A stretch of 64,000 bases of DNA. It comes from Cystobasidiopsis lactophilus (taxonomy: Eukaryota > Basidiomycota > Agaricostilbomycetes > Agaricostilbales > Chionosphaeraceae). Shown here one piece after another: positions 56,510 through 64,000 of the stretch. The DNA lies in NCBI GenBank assembly GCA_001599975.1, contig BCIO01000005.1, positions 1,116,001 to 1,180,000 of the forward strand. Direction: 5' to 3'. Below the pieces are notes generated by a model. It saw only the letters and a program-made list of their open reading frames with translations. It did not search any database and had not been told where the DNA came from. A program made the position numbers and the translations under genes. Each line of letters begins with the position of its first letter. Position 1 is the stretch's first letter.

Positions 56510-59422
56510 CTAGAAAGCCCAGGGGTAAAAAGGATCTAGATATGGTGAACAGACTGCGGGTGGCAAATTCAGCACTCGAGCGACTGGCATGACAGGACGG
56601 AAAGGAAGACGAACCTGCTGGTGCTCGAAGAGGAGCTCCTCGAACTCGCCGACCTGAGGAAGAGTGACGACGCCGTCGGCAGAGGTGTACGAGGCGGTCC
56701 ACGCCGAGATCTTCTCGGTGATGAGCTTGGGGGAGAAGCCGAAGTGCTCGAAGAGCATGGCGTAAGGGCCAGAGAGACCGGGGGTGGACATGGAGCACGA
56801 CGCGTGGGCGTACTTGGCCCAGCCGAACGAGGACCACGCCTCGATGCCGACGGTGAGGACCTTGTGGGAGGGGATGATGGAGCGGCGGTATTCGAGCGGC
56901 TGGCGGTCGAAGTTGATCATGCAAGGCATGGAAACAACACGGACGCGCAGGCTGTGGGCGGGGCCTTGCAGCAGCTTGGCCACGTCGAGCGCAAGGCCGA
57001 CCTCGGAACCGGTGGCGACGAGGACAATGTTGGGCTCGCCATCTTGCGAGTCGGCAACGATGTAAGCACCCTTGGTGACGCCGTCACGGTTGGAGCCGGC
57101 GAGAAGGGCGACGTTTTGGCGGGTGCAGCAGACGATCGAAGGGCCCTGGTTGTTGCCGAGGGCATCAATGTAGGCGCCCATGACCTCTTCCGCGTCGGCA
57201 GGGCGGTAGAGCTTCATGTGCGGCTCGGAGCGGAAGAAGTTGCTGAGGCCGACAGCTTGATGGGTCGGGCCATCTTCACCGACACCGATCGAGTCGTGGG
57301 TGGCGATGGTGATGGTCTTGAGCCTCTGGAGGGCGCCCATGCGAAGAGCGGGAAGGCCGTAGGAGATGAAGACTAGAAAACCTTGAGTCGGACTCTGGTG
57401 AAAGCAACGAAAGCCAGCTCACTGTAGTAAGAGGACATGAGGGGAGTGCATCCTCCACCATCGGAGTCGGGGTGCTGGGGCCAGTACGCACGCTCACCCT
57501 ATAGGCAGGAAAAGTCTTTAGTATCGAAGACGGTAGTCGATGGCAAGGGATGAACCTACGTTGGCGAGCGAGGCCATGGCGTGCTCACGGATGCCGTAGC
57601 GGATTTGACGGCCAGAGAAGTCACCGTAGCCAGTCTTGGGGTTCTGGAACTCGACTTGGCCCTTCCATGAGACGAAAGTGCTGTCCATGAGATCGGCGGA
57701 GCCGACCATGAAGTCGGGGATTTTGGGGACGAGAGCAGCGACGGCGATGCCGGACGACTTGCGGGTAGCCTGAGCAGCAGTGGGCAGCTCGGACTTGGGC
57801 GGGAGCATCTCGCGCCAGCCGGAAGGCAGCTTGCCGGACAAGCGGCGCTCGAGCTCGGCGGCGGCTTCCTTGTGCTCGGCCTTGTAAGAGGCGTAAAGGT
57901 CGTTCCACTCCTTCTCCGCAGCGGCACCCTTGGATGGGAGCTCCTTGAAGTAGTCGTAAACCTCATCGGGCACGTAGAACTTCTTGTCGCCACCGAAGCC
58001 GTAGCGCTCCTTGACCTGCACAACGTCCTCGGGGCCCAAAGCGGCACCGTGGGTGGCAGCCTGGCCTTCCTTGCCAGAGCCCTCGCCGATCTTGGTGGGA
58101 ATGATGACACTGGGGCACGGGGAAGTCAGAATTGCGCATCCGAGATGCCATCACATCAAAAAACTCACAGAGTGGGCTGGCCTTGGTGGGCCTTGGCCTT
58201 GAGCATGGTGGCCGAGATGGCGGAGACATATCCTTCGGCGTCCATGTCGCTAGTGCGCTCGCAGGTCAAGACGTTCCACTTGGCGGCCTCGAAGCGCATC
58301 TTGTTGTCCTCGGTGAAGACGGTGTCGATGTGGCCATCGACAGTGATCTTGTTCTGATCGTAGATGACGACCAAGTTGTCAAGACCCAAATGACCAGCAA
58401 TGGAGACGGCTGGCAAACACGGGCAAGTTTTATCAGTTGAGTTGAAGCGACACCTTGGAGAAGCACAAAAGCTCACCTTCCTGGCCGAGACCCTCTTGCA
58501 AGCAGCCGTCACCGACCATGCACCAGATCCGGTTGTCGAAAAGCTTCTCAAAACCGGGGCGGCCGTAGGTAGCGGCGACGTTCTTGCTCATGATGGCCAT
58601 GCCGACAGCGTTGGCGATACCTTGACCGAGGAGACCGGTGGTCAACTCAACACCGACTTCAGCCTCAATTTCGGGGTGACCAGTGCTGTTGGGTGTGAGT
58701 TGTCAGGAAGTGTTGAGCAACACCAAGCAAACTCGCTACTCACGCGGAGCTACCGATGAACTCGGCGGAATGGTAACGCTTGACCATGTCGAGAGTCCAG
58801 TGGTCATAGCCGGAGAAATGGACTGTGTATCAAAATGAGTGGAAGTCGAGGAAAGAGCAGGCATTTTGACGACTCACGCATGAGATACTGGTGCACTGCG
58901 GCGGTGGCAAGACGTGAGAACCATCCTCTGGCGCCCTTTGGCTCCGAAACTCACAGCAAGCATGCCCGACAGACCTGTAAGCTGTCCGTTAGAATGGCAA
59001 TCACCGCTAAGGAAGCGATCTGGGGGGCGTACAAGACATAACGATCGCGGCCGAACCAAAGGGGGTTCTTAGGGTTGTACTGTAGGCCACCAAGAATGAG
59101 CGGGCTCTTAAAAAGCGAGAGGACATAACGTACGTTCATAACATCGCGCCACATCGCAATACCAATAGGGGCAGCGCCTGGATTCAAGCGTTGAGCATTT
59201 CCAGATCTGGGCAGATCCAGCGTAGATCTCACCCATAGCGGTACCAGGATGGCCACCCTTGTACTGCTGGACCAAGTCGGCGACCACTGCACGTTGCGAT
59301 CTCTTAGCGCGATCCAATCAACCGGCCAGGGAAAGACACCCACAGCATCGAATGGTGCGGACGACGAGCTCCGTATTTTGGTGAGAGCCATTGGCTGTTG
59401 CGACGGATTCGTTGGAAGGCAT
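56510..59422 (-). CDS. TKL1: Transketolase
   Basis: ThDP enzyme of the non-oxidative pentose phosphate pathway, cytosolic. ATG 59422 gives [20 protein letters not shown]. Splicing joins TIRC to [20 protein letters not shown], the substrate-binding start, then [13 protein letters not shown]. The ThDP fold has GDGCLQEG, with [15 protein letters not shown] before it and [20 protein letters not shown] after. The pyrimidine domain includes [15 protein letters not shown], with the catalytic Glu, [19 protein letters not shown] and [18 protein letters not shown]. The C-terminal domain has [20 protein letters not shown] and [16 protein letters not shown]. After LLFEHQQ the frame either runs on to FYPWAF at 56510 or uses a GTTCGT...CGCAG intron and ends SVHHI at 56535. 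About six introns. Confidence 0.95.
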
Positions 59423-60134
59423 GTTTGTATGGGGAAAGAGTAGACGGCAGTCTGGAGAAGAGGTGCGGAGCACCCTGGGGAAGGAAAGTTGTCGGCTTGG
59501 AAATTATAGTTCCGACGAAATTTGTGTGGTTGGCCCTGGGGACGCAGCCGAGTTGACTTCGCGCTTGCCAGGGGGGCTGCTTTCATCCTTTTTCCGACCT
59601 GCGGGGGGCTCCGAGGGGCTCCTGGTGGGAAACAGACCACCAAGGTCGAGGATCGTCGTCTTGGCCATGGTCACATCTCGCCGCGCTTGGTGAAGCATCC
59701 TCTCCCCCACAGACCACAAACAACTTGCGTTACCGTTGCTCGATCAGGGATTCTGAGAGAAAAGAGGGCGATCGACATAGGATATAGAGGGTCTGCGCTC
59801 GTTGAGAATCAATTCTCCAGGCGCTGGCCGTGAAAAGCGCGTCGGCGGCTTCGAGCATGTGCCATGCTTCGAAGGTGTCAGGTGTTTTCGGATACATAGA
59901 ACGAAAAGCTTCAACAGATTGGACAACTCGTCCGAAACGAGCAATGACGATCAAGGAAAAGCTTCAACCTTCCGGGGCTGAGAGGTGGCGAAAGTGGCGG
60001 CGGCACCGGGCACTGGACCGGTGGTTCGCTCCAAGTGCCGCACGTATTGGGCTTTGAAATAAGTGCAAAAATGACATGCAAGGCAATGCAGAGTGGTCGC
60101 TACGGAAATTGAAACCTCTTTTGCACTGCCCCTG
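59423..60134. other. Intergenic region, transketolase promoter and Sec14-like 3' end
   Basis: About 710 bp. It must contain the transketolase promoter and leader and the 3' end of the Sec14-like gene. Frames here lack family features. CCTTCC and GAAGG tracts lie near the transketolase ATG. No gene is recognised. Confidence 0.45.
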
Positions 60135-62292
60135 TTAAGCGGTGGCATTTGCCACCTCCTCTCGCAACACCTCCAGCGAGCCCGGGTAGCCCCTGATGTC
60201 CCATTCGTCTGCAGCGCTTCCATCTTGAGGGTGTTCGAACTGTGATAGCAGGTCATGAGCAGAAGTTTGGCTTGGCATCCGCGACATCTCACCATGACAA
60301 GACCTGAATTCGCTTTGCGAATCAGCCACATTGTTTGATTGAAAATAGTCCGATAGAGCCTAACCATTTCCTGCCACATTGCCGTGCCGGTGGTAGACCG
60401 TGTTCGAGCGAGAATACCGATCGACCATGAAGTAGTTGATGCGCAGAGACTTGGTGAGTATCTGGCGCCGTGCTTCAAGCTCTTCGGTGGTCTCGTCTGC
60501 CCATTGGCGGGTGACATCGCAATAGTCGGATAGAAGCTGCTCCAAGTAAGGCTCTCGTCGAATTGTTGGGCAGAGGGAGGAAAGACGCACTTCCTCTCGC
60601 TCTTTGCGCAGCCGAGCCAAGTCTTCTGGATCATTTGGGCAAGGCAAAGCTTCTTCTGCGCTTTTGTAGTCCCATTTCCATTTGTTTTGGCCACCCTGGA
60701 CGATTGTAAGGTGGCTTTCACAGAACACGACAGCGGGTGGGACTCACAAGTTGGGGGATGACATGGGACTCTGGAATGTGCACAAACAAGTCGGAAGCAT
60801 TGCGAGTCTGCTCCAGTCAGCATTACCTCTCTCTAACGCCGGAGGTCTCTCACAAATTGGACTTTCGCGCGAACGATCGGGTCCAGCAATGCTGTGCTCG
60901 TAGCGTATAAGCCATGTGAGAGATTCAACAAGAGTCAAGAACGAACGCGAGACCATTCTCCAGATGCCATTGACGACCATGGGTGCGTCGTGGACTGGAG
61001 CGCTCATCAGTTGGACTTGGTTCTGTCGCTACACTACGAAACCCACCCAGAACGCAATTCAAGCTTTCGGGATAATAGGCTTCCAAACATTTGACAAGGA
61101 ATGTTCTGGAGCAACATTGAGCACCTCCTCGCATGACACGGCCTGGGAAATCCTCACAAGCAGGTCCAATCTTGATAGCCACATCTGTGAATCTCGCTCT
61201 AGTTTACAGCAAGCGATATTAAAGCTTACCCATATTTTTCATTGAGAACCCGGACATGTCTGGTGGGCAAAATGAGCTTGAGAAGCAAGAGAGAAAACCG
61301 ACGGCCTCACTGAAGCAGATAGTGACCTTGTCCGCTGGTGGAACGAGCAACAGACGAACGCATTCCATCGTGTAGACAATGAAAAGCCTGCCAGAGTCTG
61401 AGTAATGGTCAGCTACGATAAGAACTGGTGAACTCACTCCAGCGACTGAAAGTCAGCGTGCATCAGCCTTGCATCTAACGAGCACTTGAAGCGAAGTCAC
61501 TCACTTTTTGAGGCTGCTCAGAGGATTTGTGCAACGCGGAATTGATGTACACGACGGGCCGCCCGCTGCGATCGAAGCCTTGGGTGAAGCATTTGCCCTG
61601 TTCGAACTGGCGGATGAAGCCTGGCTCCGTCTTGAACCGCTCTTCTGCATTTTGGACTGTATTTGGTCAATGAAGAGATCAGACCTTCCAAGGTGATGAG
61701 AGGGCAGAGCACGGACGGATGTCCTCCACGTTGAACTCGATGCGCCATTTGATGCAACTGCACATCATGGCCAAAGCGGCCGTTGTGCTCCATTTTCGAG
61801 CTCTCAAAAATCGCAGAACGATGCTGTCCGGATCACTTTTGGCGGATGTTAAGTCGTCGCGAGAGACCCGGTGGAAATGGGACAAGCTCACTCCATGCCC
61901 TGTTCCCAGAATTGAGCTTTCGCGGCCAACATGATTGGAAGGGACTTACCACTAGAGTCCAGAATGACTTGAGGAAAGCCGTTCGGCCAAACTTTTGCAG
62001 CGCCAAGCGGGCATTCTCAGCTTCCTCGGCTTGCCTCGCGGCGTCCTTGTCGGCGTCACTCTTGGCCTTAGCTGCTGGTTTGGCAGGCACGAGGGCTTGA
62101 GCACTGTTTCCTCCCTCTTCTGGAGCCGAGTCCAACAGCTCGAAGAGAGCAATCCATGTCGCTTTCAACGACTCGGCTTGCTGCGCCGTTAAGTGGCCAA
62201 CGACGCCGTCCGCTGTGCCCTGGTGTTACCGATGTGCATTCCCAAGCAACACATCTGAACGTACACGGCAGAGGATTTGCAGCGATGGCCAT
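60135..62292 (-). CDS. Sec14-like CRAL-TRIO phosphatidylinositol transfer protein
   Basis: Lipid-binding protein that senses or exchanges phosphatidylinositol. ATG 62292 gives MAIAANPLP and, over one intron, SDGVVGHLTAQQAESLKATW. Then comes an acidic linker of about 45 residues with an Ala/Lys-rich run. The CRAL-TRIO-N block is DPDSIVLRFLRARKWSTTAA and CIKWRIEFNVEDI. The lobe reads GKCFTQGFDRSGRPVVYINS, YTMECVRLLLVPPADKVTIC, FDMSGFSMKNM, AYYPESLNCVL, VHDAPMVVNGIW and MVSPLLDPIVRAKV-like residues. The tail has NKWKWDYKSAEEALPCPNDP, FMVDRYSRSNTVYHRHGNVA, and a last exon ending REEVANATA. About nine introns, several inferred by frame. It most resembles the fungal PDR16/Sfh-like proteins with an extra C-terminal domain. 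Confidence 0.85.
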
Positions 62293-62444
62293 GGTGTTCT
62301 CGGACGTTGGAGAGAGAAAGCTCGGTCATGCGACAGGGCAGCGCCGTGCGCGGCCGTTGCTGCATGCAGGTGGCGAACCAGTGGGAGTCGGTCTTGTGCG
62401 AGTCAAAAGGTCACAGGAGATATCTAGTCGTATTACACGAAGTT

Positions 62445-64000
62445 TTACACAGAAGAAAGTACAATGAGGGACCGAGGGCACGCTTGCAGGAGGTGGCGGA
62501 ATAGCAGGCGGATGGAGGAGGAGGAGGACTTGAACAAAGTCAAGATATCTTGCGAGAAAAAGAGCTGAATACAAGGACTGTCAGAGATCCATTGGAAAGT
62601 CGAAGACAACGGCAAACACACCCGTGAGAGATGGCCCTTTCGCATGCCATCTGGGTTGGCAGTCTCGCCTTCAAGGAGACCGCTCTTTTCCCAGTACTGT
62701 GTGGTGAACGAAAGAGCTGTATCAAATTATTGTCAGAGATGCACAGAAAAATCAACGACCAAGGGGAGCAAACCCGTGAGAGATGGCCCTTTCGCTTTCT
62801 GGCCGGGTTGGCAATCTCGCTTCTCAAGGAGACCGCTCTTTTCCCAGTACTGCATGGTGAAAGAAAGAGCTGTATCAAAGCACTGTCAGATAAGCACTGG
62901 AAAGATGTAGCCCAAAGGGGGACAAACCCGTGAGAGATGGCCCTTTCGCTTTCCCTCTGGGTTGGCAATCTCGCTCCATGGAGACCGCTCTTTTCCCAGT
63001 TGCAACATGAACAAGCTGCATGCAAAGAGCGTGAGCGGCATATCAACGAAGTATCTAGAGAAGAACCGAAGACAGACCTGGAGATGAAGCTTGTTCGCCC
63101 AGCGGCTGAATGGCCGCATTGTTGAGATGACGTGACCACGACAGATAGGAAGAGCTGTAACAAGGTTTCAGATTATGTTACCACCGATGACGAAGAGAGA
63201 CTAACCTAGAGAGAGGGCTCTTCCGTTCAAGCTTCGAGTTGGGGCAGATCTTGTGCCTTCGACTTTGAGAGGGCGCCCCTAAAAGCTGAAAATGAAGTTG
63301 CTTAGAGCTGCAGGGGAGCACACGGATCAGCTTTGGGGGAGGATCAAAGGAAGAGGACAAAGATGGCGAACCCTGGTGGCTGGCTCTTCGCGCGTCTTCC
63401 CCATCGACACCCCACAACAATGTTTGTACAGCCTTCGGATCTAAAGAAATAAGTCTCACGATTGGCACTGAAGGTACGTGAGGGGCACTAACCTCATCTC
63501 TTCATCCCTCCAGAGCCAAACGACATATACACCAGCCAACCAAATTGATATCAAGACCTGTTTCAGAATGAGACTTAGAAGGTGCTCATAGCTGAGGAAC
63601 CACGGAGAGATTGACGCACTTCGAGGGCATAGACAAAAGCTCTATTGGCGATTTTCGGCAAGAACTTTAGTCAGTACCAGCATGGCGTCCCACTTTGGAT
63701 ACACAGAATGTCAGTCAGAATGCAGTGCGACCAATGTAAAGGGGAGACGAACCTCTTCGGCTGGCTTTCTGCGTGTTCCATTTGGATGCGCGGGCAGCAG
63801 GTCATTCAGGTTCCGTCCGCGCTTGCCTGGTGCCTTTCCGGCGGCCATCTCGAGCATCATCTTGAGGACATAGTGCTGCGTATTGGCGACATCATCCGCC
63901 TAGACTCTACGAATCAGCACCCCGTCTGAAAGCAGGAGCGGGGAAAGCACGTACCGTGTGCGCTTTTTCGGCATATTGAACAAGCTTGGGGTCGAGAGAG
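62445..64000 (-). CDS. Unidentified gene, 5' end beyond the window, with an internal tandem exon-like array
   Basis: I do not recognise the family. The first visible exon reads LDPKLVQYAEKAHT and, over an intron GTACGT...TCTAG, joins ADDVANTQHYVLKMMLEMAA and GKAPGKRGRNLNDLLPAHPN. A very short exon (WDAML) is possible next. One hydrophobic stretch, joined over an intron, reads AFVYALEVLISIWLAGVYVV-WLWRDEEM, a likely membrane helix. Downstream, the last exon reads LFFSQDILTLFKSSSSSIRL and ends LIVLSSV at 62445. Between them lies the tandem array of about 152-bp units, listed separately. Which of its units are real exons is unknown, so the C-terminal half is uncertain. Splice joins upstream of the array are good. 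Confidence 0.5.
62590..63020 (-). repeat. Tandem array of about 152-bp units resembling exon-intron modules
   Basis: CCCGTGAGAGATGGCCCTTT recurs at 62621, 62773 and 62927 (steps 152 and 154). Each is followed about 40 bp on by CTCTTTTCCCAGT and then by AAAGAGCTG (diverged in the third unit), with CTGTCAG before the next unit. On the minus strand each unit is: an acceptor-like TACAG or TTCAG, CTCTTT, a second acceptor-like CAG, TACTGGGAAAAGAGCGG, then CATCTCTCACGG and a GT donor. One unit reads YWEKSGLLEGETANPDGMRK in frame; the others change frame by small indels. A degenerate copy is visible near 63220. Confidence 0.8.

Noticed and set aside
62440-63260. The repeat array as a transposon or satellite
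   Set aside because: No terminal repeats, target duplications or transposase frame. The units carry splice-like signals and lie within a gene.

Overview
The window looks like a gene-dense chromosome segment of a basidiomycete fungus, probably a yeast-like or small-genome lineage. The genes are GC-rich and are cut by many short introns of about 45-75 nt with GT...CTNAC...AG signals. Intergenic gaps are mostly 50-600 bp. Families present include an NADH-type glutamate synthase, a fungal bZIP factor, a Flu1/Caf5-type drug transporter, dynactin p150, EXO70 and a Sec14-like protein. I cannot fix the class from sequence alone. I saw no rRNA, tRNA, CRISPR array, transposon or virus-like element.

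Layout. The left edge holds the start of GFA1 (minus strand), followed by about 1.8 kb of apparently non-coding upstream DNA with an imperfect tandem repeat of about 152 bp. From 2.8 to 8.7 kb lie an MFS efflux transporter and a CocE/X-Pro-type serine hydrolase, both plus strand and both intron-rich. From 8.9 to 17.9 kb (minus) come a 3-ketoacyl-CoA thiolase ending in a PTS1-like AKL and the large glutamate synthase gene GLT1. From 18.9 to 27.3 kb are a ubiquitin-specific protease, a histidine acid phosphatase, an OCH1-like mannosyltransferase and an ArfGAP. From 27.5 to 34.0 kb (plus) are succinyl-CoA:3-oxoacid CoA-transferase, a secreted L-asparaginase and a second thiolase with a mitochondrial-type N-terminus. 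From 34.2 to 42.4 kb are a Flu1/Caf5-like transporter, an F-box protein, an alpha/beta hydrolase, a SIKE/FGFR1OP2-like coiled-coil protein and a nitronate monooxygenase. From 42.4 to 54.1 kb are dynactin p150, a DUF676-type lipase-like protein, two unrecognised proteins and EXO70. From 54.4 to 64 kb are a bZIP factor, transketolase, a Sec14-like protein and an unidentified gene that runs off the right edge.

Functional threads. Nitrogen: GFA1, GLT1 and asparaginase all move amide nitrogen. Acyl-CoA and ketone metabolism: the PTS1 thiolase, the CoA-transferase and the second thiolase suggest separate peroxisomal and mitochondrial thiolysis. Secretory and cytoskeletal traffic: ArfGAP, OCH1-like enzyme, dynactin, EXO70 and Sec14-like. 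These are neighbours, not an evident cluster.

The observations most worth a second look are the tandem array of about 152 bp at 62.4-63.2 kb, whose units look like duplicated exon-intron modules; two GC-AG introns, one beside an 11-nt microexon; a 3 x 23 bp TTAGGG-bearing repeat in a 192-bp divergent promoter; and the thiolase pair with different targeting signals. I found no clear candidate for a wholly new multi-gene system.
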